A DNA stretch of 64,000 nucleotides, from the NCBI GenBank assembly GCA_020205615.1, contig CM035163.1, forward strand, positions 53,665,899 through 53,729,898, written 5' to 3'. Origin of the DNA: Panax quinquefolius. Taxonomy: Eukaryota > Streptophyta > Magnoliopsida > Apiales > Araliaceae. The notes below the pieces were generated by a model that was not told where the DNA came from, searched no databases, and was given only the letters and a program-made list of their open reading frames with translations. The translations under genes and the position numbers were made by a program. This document shows, in pieces, positions 34,480-46,910 of the stretch (positions are counted from its first letter, which is position 1; every line of letters begins with the position of its first letter).

Positions 34480-35065
34480 CGCGCAATTAGATGATCAAAC
34501 CTTTCCTTGACAGAACTTCTAGACATTGTAAATATTGCAATTTAATAATATAATTAACTTTGTCGTCTCAATTATTGATTTAATAATATAACATATTATG
34601 CAAATGACACTGTGACAATAATCGAATCAATAATATGAGAGATATGATGCAGCAATTACTATAGCAATAATTGAGTATAACTGAGTGACTTCTCACGTAA
34701 GCATCAATAACCAATACCGTGTGCTACTATGCAACCACGCATATTACTGTACTTTTACTACCGGGTAGTTCAATAGTTTTAACGGTAACGCTTCCGCCGT
34801 TATTTTTATAAAAAGATAATTATGTCGTTTTCTAACTACGACAATACTTCCGTTGTGGGGTCCACCAATGATTGTGTCGTCGTACGAATATTCCCTGTTA
34901 AAATGAATATTCCTCGACCAATCGAATATTATATAACCACTTGCTTACTTTGCAAAATTTGTAAATATTACCCACAACTATAACATTATATCAAATCCAC
35001 ACCATAATATTCAAAAATATATTTCGAGAAAATTATTCTTTATTCACAAAAGTTGGGGTCTTACA

Positions 35066-36040
35066 GATGAAGCCCTTGCCCCTTGGATGTGGGGTACCTC
35101 CTGCCCAATCTTTGAATTTGGCAATCGTGGCATGAGTGATGTCTTGACTTGGGTACTGTAGTTGTTCATTTTCCCAGGTGACCCCTGCTCGTGCACAAAG
35201 ACTAGCTACAATGGAATCGTGTGGGATGCTTCCTGTGGTGCTCCCCCTCATATAGCGTAACATATTCTGATGAATGAGATGGTCCACATCGATGTATTTT
35301 CCTGTGACTATGCCCCACAAAATAATTGCCCGCTCAGTTGTAATTTCATGCTGATGTGATGATGGCATAAGTTTTACACAGATGAATAAATTCTAAGCCT
35401 TGACGTAGCGATTGAGGGTTAAAGCCTAAAAAGTTCTAGGCTAATTTGTACCAGGCTTGTAGCTCCATTATGTACCCGGTACACATAAATCAGTTATGAC
35501 CATGTCTAGGTCTATCTCGAGTGGTGCAGCCTCGACCCAGTTAGCACATCCAGTTGGTGGTGCGTCGAGTATCTTGAAAACTTCTCTAATTGCTTGCGGG
35601 CGATAGTCCACTTGAATTCCTCTAACAAAAGATAGCCCACTCATGGTTTCTTTAATATTGTCATAAAACTCTCGAATAATCCCTATGGGTGCAAGCATAG
35701 GAGTAGCAGCCACTCCAACCCATCCTCTTTCACGTATCATGTTCCATAACTGGCCATCTTGTTTTTCAGGCTTGAACCCACGTTCCCTCACAAAAGTCTT
35801 GGCCATTATCCTGTAGTATTCCATTTGGACATCAAGGCTGACAAATTTCGTGAGGTCAACAATGTCCTCACTTTGGCTGCTTGAGGAAGATGATGTTGGA
35901 GTGCGAGAATGCGCTCTCTTTGGCCCCATTGCTATTGATGAAGAAGAACCCTTAATTGAAGATAGAACTGTGACTGAAAAGTATACTCTCAATCTATATA
36001 TTATCTCCCCCAAACTTGGTGTACTAACAAACTTAGACAA
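35066..36040 (-). pseudogene. Athila-like post-pol ORF, N-terminal and middle part
   Basis: On the minus strand the best start is the Met at 35929 (MGPKRAHSRTPTSSSS, a basic then Ser-rich head). The main domain reads EYYRIMAKTFVRERGFKPEK, IRERGWVGVAATPMLAPIGI, REFYDNIKETMSGLSFVRG and VDYRPQAIREVFKILDAPP. Stops near 35466, 35448 and 35430 and a shift break it. It resumes with ITTERAIILWGIVTGKYIDV (35368 down) and is cut at 35066 by the solo LTR; the tail is at 21773-21481. The composition fits the 'putative plant transposon protein' family (I believe PF20167) that accompanies Athila-type elements. It stands where env would be, but I see no signal peptide or membrane segment. Confidence 0.65.
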
Positions 36041-36857
36041 ACCCTAACTTTATCTTTATAACTGAATGGATGATCAGTTAAAGAGTCTAAACTTGAGAAG
36101 GAGAACTGAACGCGTATAATACGTAGTTGTGAGAAGTTAGAATTTTGAAAAGAAACGGTTTTGGAAGAGGAAGAGATAAAGGCTTTGGTTCGTAACAGAG
36201 AGATAGGGAGGCGCATGTTCACAAGGAGTTACAACTAAATAAAGAGATGGAATGAGACACGATTCTAAAAACTTAAAATTTTTTCTTATCTCGATCTCGA
36301 AAGCAATTGCCATGAGCTTTATACCGCTAGCGATGGCACGGCGCCGCTTCTATCACTGCGGTCGAGACGTCTTTGGTAATTAGATGTGAAAAGGGTGTGG
36401 GCGTGCTATTGACCAGATTATAAAGAGGTATGGCGCGAGCGTGCCATTTTTGAACTATTGAGTCGTGCGGTCGCGTAGCCTTGCACCATGACAAAAATTG
36501 AGCTGAATCTTGAAGTAGAAATAAGTGGCTACTGACATTCTGCAAATCACCTGCACATACAACATTGACAAATATGAGATATAACAACTTCTCAAATCAA
36601 AATATGCACTAAGTAACATGCATGAATGAGTATATCCCAAAAGAATGCTCTATATGTTACTCCTAACCCACATCATATGTACATTCAGCTTTAACAAAAC
36701 TTATCTCAAAAAATTTTATGCTATCAAGAATTAAACATGAAGAAGAGAAATAGACATGATTCAAATAGAATTAAACAAAAGGTAAGGATAGAATTAATGG
36801 GGTGCCTCCCATTGAGCGTTAAATTATAGTTAGTTAGCTTGACTATCTCTGATTCAA
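36041..36857. other. Athila-like spacer between pol and post-pol ORF
   Basis: About 0.8 kb without a credible ORF. A GC-rich patch (36325-36480) resembles the GC-rich part of the LTR, including ATGGCGCGAGCGTGCCAT at 36430-36447. The region may contain the promoter or splice acceptor for the downstream ORF; nothing specific can be shown. A weak polypurine-like run is not evident. Confidence 0.5.
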
Positions 36858-38000
36858 TCATGTAGTAGAAAAAATTGAGGTGATTTTCTGCCTGTCAACC
36901 TCACCACCATAATAGTGCTTAAGATGCTGTCCATTAACTTTGAATGGCTTGTCTGGGAACTTATCAAATATCTTGATCGCACCATATAGAAAAACCGTCT
37001 TTACAGTAAATGGCCTTGACCACCGTGACTTGAGCTTCCCGGGAAATAGTTTAAGTCTAAAATTAAACAATAGAACTTTTTGCCCCGGCTCAAATACTCT
37101 TTCCATAATCTTACGATCATGCCATCTCTTCACCTTTTCCTTGTACATTTTGGAGTTCTCGTAGGCTTGCAATCTGAATTCATCCAACTCATTGAGTTAG
37201 AGTAGGCATTTTTCTCCTGCAGCCTTCAAATCGAAGTTTAGCTTCCTTATAGCCTAATACGCCTTATGCTCGAGCTCCATGGGAAGGTGAAAAGCCTTTC
37301 CATATACAAGTTGAAATGGTGACATTCCCAATGGTGTCTTATAATCCGTCCTATAGGCCTATACAGCATCATCTAGCTTCAACGACCAATCTTTCCTTGT
37401 GGGATTCACTATCTTTTCAAGAATTCTTTTCACTTCACGATTTGACACCTCTGCTTGTCCATTGGTCTGAGGATGGTAAGCTATAGAAATGCGACGATTT
37501 ACCCCATACTTAGCCAACAGAGCTGTGAACTAACGATTACAGAAATGACTGCCCTCATCACTAATAATGGCCCTTAGAGTCCTAAACCTTGTGAAAATGC
37601 TTCTTTGTAAAAATTTGAGGACCACTTTAGCATCATTAGTTGGAAGAACTGCCACTTCCACCCACATAGAAACATAGTCGACTGCTAACAAGATATATAA
37701 ATTCCCACATGATGAAATGAAAGGCCCCATGAAGTCTATCCCCCAAACATCAAAAATTTCTACCTCGAGGATTGTGTTCAAAGGAATTTCATTTCTCTTC
37801 GATATGTTCCTGACTCGTTGACATCTATCACATTTCTGAACAAAATTGTAAGCATCTTTAAAAATTGTCGGCCAGTAGAATCCTGCCTGCAATACTCTAG
37901 CCGCTGTCCTTTCACCACCGTAGTGACCTCCATATAATGACGCATGACAATCTTGCAAAATACCCTCTATCTCGCTATATGGGATACATCTCCTTATCAT
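36858..38000 (-). pseudogene. pol: Athila-like integrase, broken
   Basis: On the minus strand: a zinc-binding part with HYGGERTAARVLQAGFYWPT and CDRCQR, the core with FDVWGIDFMGPF (first Asp) and AIISDEGSHFCNR (second Asp), then after a stop the third-residue region ([15 protein letters not shown], Glu present, near 37400-37460). The C-terminal domain follows (36858-37187: FEPGQKVLLFNFRLKLFPGK, KSRWSRPFTVK, FKVNGQHLKHYYGG). Stops at 37197-37199, 37254-37256, 37359-37361 and 37530-37532 fall at expected Gln or Trp positions. Without these changes the frame would be almost open. Confidence 0.9.
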
Positions 38001-38012
38001 CTGATTGGCACA

Positions 38013-38850
38013 CTATTCAAACAAGTATGGTTCATCCCATATAAACCACTTCACATCATGCATAAACTTCTTCTTTTGATGCCCCTTCAAGTCTACAGGA
38101 ATGATCTTGCTCACTAAGTAGTTTGCATAGTCTGCGAACCAGGGCACTTCACCTTTCACCACAAATAACTGCTCATCTGGGAAGGACTCATTAATCACAA
38201 CCTTGTCATCTACATCCCTTCCCAGATTTTCCAGTCTAGATAAGTGGTCCGCCACTTGATTCTCAGTCCCTTTCCTGTCATTGATTTCCAGGTCAAACTC
38301 TTGCAACAGAAGTACTCACCTGATTAGTCGAGGCTTTGCATCTTTCTTTGCTACTAAATATTGAATTGTTGCATGATCTGTGTACACTATCACCCTAGTC
38401 CCAATCAAATACGCACAAAACTTGTCAAAAGCATACACAACTACCAAAAGTTCATTTTCTGTGGTGGTGTAGTTTAACTGAGCATCAGTGAGGGTCTTGC
38501 TCGCATAGTAAATCACATTAAAGATCTTTTCCCTTCGCTGGCCCAACACTGCTCCCACAACATAGTCATTGGTGTCACACATCAATTCAAATGGTAGGTC
38601 CCAATCTGGTGTTATAATCACTAGTGTCGTTGTTAACTTTTTCTTCAACTACTCAAATGCAGACATGCATTCTTCATCAAACTTAAACTGTGCATCATTC
38701 TCCAATAAACTGTAAAGCGACTTCTTGATCTTGGAGAAGTCTTTAATAAACCTGCGGTAGAAGCCTGCATGCCCTAAAAAACTGTGCACACCTTTAACAG
38801 AAGTTGGTGGAGGCAAATTTTAATGGTTTCTAGCTTTGCCCTGTCCACCT
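38013..38850 (-). pseudogene. pol: Athila-like RNase H and linker, broken
   Basis: 38316-38648 reads [56 protein letters not shown] and [19 protein letters not shown] on the minus strand. The RNase H acidic residues (MCDTND, TENELL, YTDH) are present. 38013-38306 continues with [20 protein letters not shown], the link to integrase. Stops are at 38013-38015 (Gln expected), 38316-38318 (Trp expected) and 38649-38651 (Gln expected), and there is a frame change near 38820-38850. Confidence 0.9.
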
Positions 38851-39567
38851 CTAATCCTTTCTTTGAAACTTTGTGGCCCAAAATGATACCCTCTTGTACC
38901 ATTTATGGCACTTTTTCCAATTCAAAACCAAATTCGTTTCAACACATCTTTTCAATACCATCACTAGATTCTCTAAACATAAATTAAATGAATCACCAAA
39001 TACTAAAAAATCATCCATAAACACTTCCACATTGTGCTCCACCATATCCGAAAAGATTGTCATCATACACCTCTGAAATGTGGTTAGGGCATTGCACAAC
39101 CCGAAAGACATCCTTTTGAAAGAAAATGTTCCGTATAAACATGTGAAAGTTGTCTTTTCCTGGTCTTTTGGAGCTATCATAATATGATTATAGCCTGAGT
39201 ACCCATCCAGAAGGCAATAATACTCATGACCTGCTAGTCTGTCCAACATTTGATCAATAAACGGCAACGGGAAATGGTCTTTCCTTGTAGCTTTATTAAG
39301 TCTACGATAGTCCATGCAGACTCTCCACCCCGTCACTGTCCTGGTTAGCATCAATTCATTATTCTCATTGGAGACTACAGTCATTCCCCTTTTCTTCGGC
39401 ACACATTGTACCGGGCTCACACACGAGTTGTCTGAGATCGGATATATAATTCCCTCGTCCAGCCATTTTAGAACTTCCTTCTTAACCACTTCCTTCATAA
39501 TTGGATATAATCTCCACTGTTGCTCCACTGAAGGTTTACTATAATCTTCCAGTAGGATCTTGTGCAT
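38851..39567 (-). pseudogene. pol: Athila-like reverse transcriptase
   Basis: The longest open piece of this element's pol. On the minus strand it reads RLYPIMKEVVKKEVLKWLDE, SPVQCVPKKRGMTVV, TGWRVCMDYRRLNKATRKDH, FPLPFIDQMLDRLAGHEYYC, SGYNHIMIAPKDQEKTTFTC, FKRMSFGLCNALTTFQRCMM and NVEVFMDDFLVFGDSFN. The last contains the active site FMDD, typical of Athila. The order and residues of RT motifs are intact over this piece, and the frame is lost at the end near 38855. A conserved upstream part runs to about 39760. Confidence 0.92.
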
Positions 39568-40140
39568 ACAAAATGATGGGCTGATCCTTTTGATATCTGC
39601 TATAGTCCATCTAATGGCTGATTTGAACTCTCTTAGAACTCTTAGCAGCTTTTCTTCCTAGACAGATGTTAGTGCAGAAGAAATAATAGCAGGTAATTTT
39701 GAATTATCATTTAAAAATGCATACCTCAAGTGGTCTGGAAGAGGTTTCAATTCAAGTTCTGGAGGCATCTATAATGATGTCTTAAGTTTCACTGATGTCT
39801 CCCCAGCAATCTTTAATGGCTCAACAGGAGTCTTGAATCTTCTAAAATGTGGTGTTGTGTCAATTATTTGAACAAACTCAATAATCTCAACATCTTCTAT
39901 CTCAGAATTTCCCAGAATAGCACTCTTCAAAGGTTCATTTTCCACTAAATTCTCTACTCCATCATTCAACATCTTGTCCACCATATCAATCCTGAAACAT
40001 TCCTCTTCATCTGTAGGAAACTTCATAGCCTTGAACACGTTGAAGGTAACTTCTTGATCATGAACCCTCATTATCAATTCACCTTTCTAAACATCTATTA
40101 AGGTTCGTCCTGTGGCTAGGAACGGTCCAAGGATGATAGG
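39568..40140 (-). pseudogene. pol: Athila-like protease-RT linker
   Basis: The ORF 39769-40077 reads RVHDQEVTFNVFKAMKFPTD, EECFRIDMVDKML and FKTPVEPLKIAGETSVKL on the minus strand. It is preceded, in the same frame after a TAG at 40087-40089, by FLATGRTLIDV, the end of the protease. A second stop is at 39658-39660. The frame is cut at 40140 by the gag-only element and continues at 49342, with ATAGG duplicated at 40136-40140 and 49337-49341. Confidence 0.8.
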
Positions 40141-42551
40141 TGTGACGCCCCCAAAATTAGGTATACGTCACCCATCTTGGGTCGCCACTTACATGGTACA
40201 TAAATTCAAATACAACTTACTAATATAAGCGTAGTATACAATACGACATAAAGCGTGAGTTTGAATACAAATTTTGTCTACTAGATATTATACAAACTCA
40301 AAAGGAGTCCTCATTACAACTATTATCACACTATTTCACAGAATAGTGAGGACTACTAATGCTATCCTCTGGACCATTACTTACGTTCCCTGACTCGTCC
40401 CAAATTATGTTCTCATTTCCTGAAGAGAACAGTGAAAGAAAGGGTGAGCTCAACTAGCCCAGTAAGAAATATTATGACTAAGATAATGCAGAATAAATTA
40501 TCATTAGCCTTCAATAGTGTTAAACTGATAAAATACAAAAGACAACCAGTTTAACTGCAGCGGAATAAGCAATCCATTAAAAGAGTCAAGTAGAGAATAA
40601 AGTCTACTATCTTTTAGGTTTTAAAAGGTTTTCATCAATTTTTTATCACGAGACTCGACAATAAATAAACCACCACATTTAATCATCCGGTACCCACGGT
40701 CAAGGATTTTCATCAAATTATCAATGGTCATGACTATACTTAGAATCACCCCGGTCATAATCATACCAAAACTATCCATCACTCCATTACAAAGCCAATT
40801 TGAGGACTTTTGTCACATCATTTATATCAAGTGATTATTATAAGAATGATCCTCGTCATAATCATACTAAGTTCATCTATGCACGTAAGCCAAAGATAAC
40901 ATAATATAACATGAGGATGATGACAATGACATAATAATTCAATAAAACAAGTTCAAGAATTATTTAATCCATGAATTATTAACGTCCAAATTGTCAACAT
41001 GATCTTTGTTTTGTAGAGTAAAATTCAAGAATGATCGGAAGAATATTTCCATGAAAAGATCTTTGGATGAAACGCAAATATCAAGGATATTCTACTAATT
41101 TCATGGAGTATAGAAGTCAAAGTTTTAACCAACCGGGTATAATAAAGAATGGAATAACAAAAGAAATCACCATGCATGCGGTGCTTGGCATGTATGTTAT
41201 TCCAATGTAATAATAATAATAACGGAACGGTCGGTGAAATTCACACCGCGGCGGATGTTCAACCGAATAATAAAGATGGAACCCGGTCCGGTGTAAAACA
41301 CATAGATAGGATATTCCAACGAAATGATAAAGATTTTAAATGCAGTCCCGGGTGTAAAACACGAGACAGGATGTTCCAACAGAATAATAAAAAGAGCGGA
41401 ACCGTGTCCTGTGTAAAAACACATAGGCGGGATGTTCCAACGAATAATAAAAGAATGTCACCAAGTATAGGGTAAACCATGATATCAAGGTTATTCCAAT
41501 GAATAATAAGCAATGGAATAACATAAGGATTTCACCAAGTATAGGGTATCTGGCAGCGTATCGAGTTATGTATAGGGTATGCCACTTTTACAGGTTATTC
41601 CAATGTAAATAATAATGAATGGAATAATGAAGTTCTCTTCAAGAAGAATAAATAACACCCTTACTAGTAAAAAGAACCGAATATAGAAGTAGTGAAGTAG
41701 CGAGAATACTCTTCTTCTTTCTATAATTTTCTCTCTATAGCTTCTCTCTATAATTTCTCTCTCTAGAGTTTCAATGAATTAAAAGAAAATAATGAAGGAA
41801 TGAGCTTCATTTATAGGAAAATGGAATGCATAGTAACTAATCCATGAGCGGTCCAGTTGATTTACTTTAATCGACGGTCCATATTTAAAGAAAAATCTTT
41901 TAAATAAAATATAATATATTCTATTTATATAAAACATTTTACTATGCAAACACTATGCAATCTATGCAAAAACACTATGCAAAACACTATGCAACACTAT
42001 GCATAATAAAATATAATATATTCTATTTATAGAATAACTTTAATAAAGTATTCTATTTTATATAAAAGATGTTTCGCTTTTTATTACGTTAATAATACGA
42101 ATAAAACAAAAGCGTCATTATCGCTATAATAATTCATATTATTAATCGACAATAATGGAATCAAACCGGTGACTTCTCACATAAGCATCAATAATCAATA
42201 CCGGTGTGTTACTATGCAACCACACGTATTCTTCGTACTTTTACTACCGAGTAGTTCAACAAGAACCACGGTAAAACTTCCGTAGTTATTTCAATAAAAT
42301 ATTTTTGTCGTTTTTCTCGATCCGAAATAATAATTACATTATGGGGTCCACCAATGATTGAGTAGTTGTATGAATATTCCTGCTAAACCAATAATATTCC
42401 CACCAATCGAATATAATATAACCACTTGCATACTTTGCAAAATTTATAAATACTACCCACAACTATAATATTATCTTAAATTCACACCATAATATTAAAA
42501 ATTATTTCAACAAAATTTAAATCTTTATTGATAAAATCACGGGGTCTCACA
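40141..42551 (-). repeat. 3' LTR of the gag-only element (subfamily B)
   Basis: 2411 bp on the plus strand from TGTGACGCCCCCAAAATTAGG to GGGGTCTCACA. It contains the ~58-bp array (41155-41520) and an ACTATGCAA repeat (41941-42008). The expected TATA box position reads CATTTATA (41809-41816), one base off the consensus in the other LTR. Confidence 0.92.
41941..42008 (-). repeat. ACTATGCAA short tandem repeat
   Basis: Six or so units of 'actatgcaaaaac' or shorter. The same array is at 48721-48790, and a reversed trace at 1-20 and near 1270-1300. Confidence 0.75.
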
Positions 42552-42566
42552 ATCTCCCTCCTTATG
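42552..42566 (-). other. Polypurine tract of the gag-only element
   Basis: On the minus strand CATAAGGAGGGAGAT lies directly before the TGTGAGACCCC start of the 3' LTR, as in the full-length element at 25256. Confidence 0.8.
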
Positions 42567-44850
42567 GAATTTACTTCTCGAAATTAGGGTACGATACTGA
42601 TATGATAAAGAGGTGAGGATACCTTGAATACCTTTATCGTTGAAAACATTAAATTCATTTTTGCAATCCTACCAAAGATATTCATTAATAATTCATCTTT
42701 TGCACTACATGCCAAAGATATACAACCGTAAACCAATAATCTCGAGACTAGACTTAATAGTATCACAACCATGAATTATCCATGCACTCTTGGCTAAGGA
42801 TATTCGTGTTTTCAATTACTGATATGATTATACCAAATAATCCGTGGTCATAATCATACCAAGTCTATCAATGCACTATGGCCAAAGATGACTTTTACCA
42901 CATCCATGAATTAATATTTCATTCTTTGAGACTCAAATTTCAATAATTAATCCATATCATCGAATCATCCACCGCACTACGTGCCAAGGATATTCATTAG
43001 TATCACGACCACGAATTATCCATGCACTACTACGGCAAAGATAATCGTGTATTCATTAAGATCACGACCACAAATTATCCATGCACTACTACCGAAGATA
43101 ATTGTGTATTCATTAATATCACGACCACAAATTATCCATGCACTACGGCCAAAGATAATTGTGTATTCATTAAGATATTACGACCACAAATTATCCATGC
43201 ACTACTACCAAAGATAATTGTGTATTCATTAAGATATCACGACCACAAATTATCCATGCACTACTACCAAAGATAATTGTGTATTCATTAAGATCACGAC
43301 CACAAATTATCCATGCACTACGGCCAAAGATAATTGTGTATTCATTAGTATCACGACCACAAATTATCCATGCACTACTACCAAAGATAATTGTGTATTC
43401 ATTAATATCACGACCACAAATTATCCATGCACTACTACCAAAGATAATTGTGTATTCATTAGTATCACGACCACAAATTATCCATGCACTACGATCAAAG
43501 ATAATTGTGTATTCATTTACGGTTATGATTATACCGAACAATCCTTGTCATAATCATACCAAAGTCCTTCAACAGGCCACAGATGACTTTCAACATAATA
43601 TAAGCATGAGGATAATGATATAAAGAATCAATCAAATGAGATAAAGGATAAATATTAAACATTTATAATATAATTTATCCAGGATTCAAGAATATCCCCA
43701 TGTTTTCAATCACTTAATAATCTCATAATCTAATATCATTAATATTATAACAATATTTTAATCACTTCTTAAATTTATAAATAATTTATCTTAATTGTTT
43801 ACGCTTTTACCATATAATGCATTTAATCATTCAAAATGTCATACTCATAAAATATCATCACCAATTATCAAATCCTCATCAAAAAATATGCATATATACT
43901 CTATATAGGATTCTCTAGCCATAAAATCCTATTTTCAACTTTTGTTACTTCACATAACATATTTAACTCATATGTTCAGTAACTAAACTATTTTCATGAA
44001 AAATAACAAATCAGCCCCAAAAATATTTCTTTTCTGGGATTTAGCATAATATAGTCCCATAATGAAAATATATTTTTCTCGAATTTTTAAAATTCATTTA
44101 CTATTTTTAAAATCAATTTCCACTTAATTCCTTAAGAAATTAGCTACCTCAAGTTTAACTCCAAAATTCCCAAATCTTGGCAGGACCTTACACATGTTAA
44201 CGTGAGCTTCCAGTTTAAATTTCATGGTCATCGAGTTATAGAACTCCAGGTTATAGCGTTTTTTAAATCGGAAAAACCTAAATATTGAAATAGTCATAAC
44301 TTGCTCATTTTAAGTCGAGAATGAGCTCATTTTTGGACAGGAGGTACTTTATACCATATACTTTCATGTCCCAAAAGGCCAGAATTTTTCTCATAATTTA
44401 AGTGGCCGAAACAGTCCCTTAAAGTTTCTGGGCAGTAGCATTTTCGAAATTTACAGCTTTGGCCTCATTTGCTAAAATCAGTCCACACAAAAATCTACAA
44501 CACCTTTTCCAGTAATTCCACTTGGATTAGTTAGGTAACTCATAGATCTAACTCTAAAACTTGACCATACTCAAAATTCAAAATATAATAGGAGATATGG
44601 TCAATTGAATTTCATGTTACGTTTTTCACCAAAATCGATTTTCAACTCTTTGTGATTTCTAAGAAACTTTCATGTTTTCACATACCAACCAACATAACTC
44701 ATCATAAAACTTACTAATACTTCATATACCCATGATTTTCATTATTCCAATACTTTTATTATGACTTTCATCATAAACCACGTAAACTGTTCATTTAGTT
44801 GAAGAAATATTTGAGGTTTAAGAAATGGGTTTTTATCTTTGGGGTTAATA
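42567..44850. other. Non-coding filler replacing pol
   Basis: The first 40 bases match the end of the full-length element's interior. Then 42650-43640 resembles LTR sequence: 'gcactacatgccaaagata', and 'gattataccgaacaatccttgtcataatcatacc' like 32745-32790. A tandem array lies in it. 43640-44850 has no ORF and no recognised family. No RT, RNase H or integrase motif was found on either strand. Confidence 0.75.
42985..43522. repeat. 57-59-bp tandem array, nine units
   Basis: The anchor 'cacgaccac' begins at 43004, 43063, 43120, 43179 (one base changed), 43238, 43295, 43352, 43409 and 43466, giving steps of 57 or 59. Each unit reads approximately 'attatccatgcactac.accaaagataattgtgtattcattaatat' plus the anchor. 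A diverged single copy is near 42760-42818. The core 'gcactac..ccaaagata' is shared with the LTR minisatellites. The ORFs of 78-116 residues through it (both strands) result from the 57-base step being a multiple of three and are not genes. Confidence 0.92.
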
Positions 44851-46740
44851 CAAAAATTCGATTTCACGCTCTAGGGTAGGCTAGGAAATCTTCAAGAATA
44901 CGTCAAGAAATTTATTAATGATAGAAATATCATTCAAAACTATTACTCTCATCCAAGACTTGGATAGTACGTCACATTGATACGAACTGTGACTTCTATC
45001 CCTTAACCTAGATAGCACCTCACAATGATACCTATAAACTTGCCATCTTCAGTCATGACGTCGCCTACAGAAAGTCTGGCTTCGGTGCATTCCACACAAG
45101 GAAGTCAACAACGAAAGGTTCGGGGCTCTTTATTTATGGCTTGATATAACAGTGATTAACTTTAGGGTTTGGTTACTTTGAATTCGTATAACAGGTTGGT
45201 TAGGAATATGAAAGCTAACAACCTTACAAAAAGAATAATGAGTAGTTAATCAATCGTTTTCAAAAATTACCTCAAAGGCAAGTATTTTCAAAAAGATAAG
45301 ATCGACAGGTAACGTGAAAGTGTTTATTTGAAACAACAAGATTAAAAAAAAATAGTAAGCGATAACGAAGGCTCCTACTAACGAATTTTCAACCAATAAG
45401 TCAAAGTCTAACTTCTCCTGAGTCAAATTTAAACGTTGAACGCATAAGCAAGAGAGATAAAGAATGGGTAGAACCCAAGATCTAACACGGTATAGACTTC
45501 GCAAGAGCTTATGATTAACTTACCGTGATAATTTTATTCGGGTTCCTCGTCACGAGAAAAAAAACGCTCTCTCTTAAACTACGGCTACTGGTTTATCCAG
45601 GGATGACCTTTGGTGCCTCCATCCTAGTTGAATTAAGTCTTGATGGCGACAAAATCGAGCTAAGTGGCCTTCTCTTCCACAATTATAACATGCTTTGGAT
45701 GGCATGGCCTAGATTCGGATCGATGTGTCCCTCTCCTCGCATTTTGAAGCATATGATAGGTGGTCCTTCTCCTTCCTTAACAACAAAAGTCTTTGGTCTT
45801 GACGTCTTTCCATCATTGTTGAATCTCCTTTTCTTGAAATGTCCATTCTTATTATTTTGGCCTGATTACCACCGAAGTGGTTACCATATCTCGGCCCGTT
45901 GATTCCCTCCACGCTTGTTGTCACCGCTTGATGACTACTTTCTTCGGCCGGTATTATAATTTTCTTACCGCTTCTCTTTTAGTTATAGGTTGACTCGTTA
46001 TCGTGCTCCACTAATCGAGCCCTATTTACAACATCTCTGAATAAAAACACAGGTTTATGAGAAATAAGATGTTGACGTATCTCCGGCTTCAAACCTCTTA
46101 AAAACATTCGCGCCATTCTCTCTTCATTATCCACTAAGTGGGACGAAATCGTGATAACTCATAAATTTTGCCTCGTATTGCGACACGGTCATATTGTTTT
46201 GTTCCAACTTGATAAACTCCACCTCCTTCATGTGGCGAATACTTTCGGGGAAAGTATTTGTCGTTGAACACGACTCTGGAACTTCTCCCAAGATATCTTC
46301 AAGATCTGTTGAAGTTGAGTCGTTTTACCGATTCCCACCAATGTCGCCTCTCCGCGAACATAAAGGCGTGAAAGGGAACCTTTTGCTCCTCGGAGCATCC
46401 CAAGACATCAAATATCTTGGTAATCTACTTTATCCATGCTTCTTGAAGTGGTTTTGGCTCTCCTTAAACTCCGGTGGTCCCAAATTGAATTGTTTAGCGG
46501 TGACCGCCAGAGAGTTTTCTTGTTTCCACCTACGTTTTGGGACAGAGTCGCTTTACTTAATGTTGCATGAATTCTAAAACCTTTTAAACGTCTGTCATTC
46601 ATCAATTGATCGGTGTTGTTGTTTACGGAGGATTATCGCCATCCTGTTGCACATTGTCTCGATTATTGATATGTGGAGAATCAACGGTCTCACGTGCTCC
46701 ATTGCTATTCTCAACATTCTAGGATGCCATTTTCAAACAC
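44851..46740 (-). pseudogene. gag: gag and protease remnant of the gag-only element
   Basis: On the minus strand, from the 5' side: gag pieces near 46060-46600 that parallel 29120-29560 (a conserved block on FAPH and a GLKPEIR-like end near 46080), a zinc knuckle CYNCGREGHLARFC (about 45650-45695) with a broken one before it, protease pieces near 45250-45540 (VQRLNLTQEKLDFDLLVENS), and the linker ending at about 44850 (parallel to 28050). It stops where RT would begin. Heavy frameshifting leaves no ORF above 84 residues. Part of the shifts may be sequence error, because they lie at CG and CAG/CTG sites. Confidence 0.75.
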
Positions 46741-46897
46741 CGCCACAAAATAAGGGTTAATTAACATATCACATATTATCCCTATACTCGTGAGACCAAT
46801 TAAATACCAAATAGCTTTAGGTAGGTGATACTAGCGAAGAATTCCCGCCTCTCCCTCCTAGTACTATTCTCACATCTTAGCCAGGATCATATCCTAA

Positions 46898-46909
46898 GCT
46901 CGATACCAA
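46898..46909 (-). other. Primer-binding site of the gag-only element
   Basis: On the minus strand TTGGTATCGAGC, identical to the site at 29994-30005. Confidence 0.7.
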
Positions 46910-46910
46910 C

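Larger units (their letters stand above)
32745..35065 (-). mobile_element. Solo LTR (subfamily B), second part
   Basis: It resumes the LTR cut at 22483 after the ATTAT duplication and ends AGTTGGGGTCTTACA at 35065, followed by the target duplication GATGA (35066-35070). Joined length is about 3.03 kb. It holds a tandem array (33120-33720), a TATA box and the conserved hairpin (34456-34479). There is no internal region, so it is a solo LTR. ORFs at 33136-33647 are in the tandem array. Confidence 0.9.

Noticed and set aside
35468..36040. Envelope protein in the Athila-like element
   Set aside because: The product has no signal peptide, membrane span or cysteine pattern; it resembles the plant transposon accessory family instead.
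42985..43522. CRISPR-like regular array
   Set aside because: The whole 57-59-bp unit is repeated; there are no unique spacers. The context is a plant retrotransposon.
42981..43623. Several ORFs of 78-116 residues with repeated peptides on both strands
   Set aside because: They exist because most array steps are 57 bases, a multiple of three, and the unit lacks stops in those frames. The 59-base steps shift the frame.
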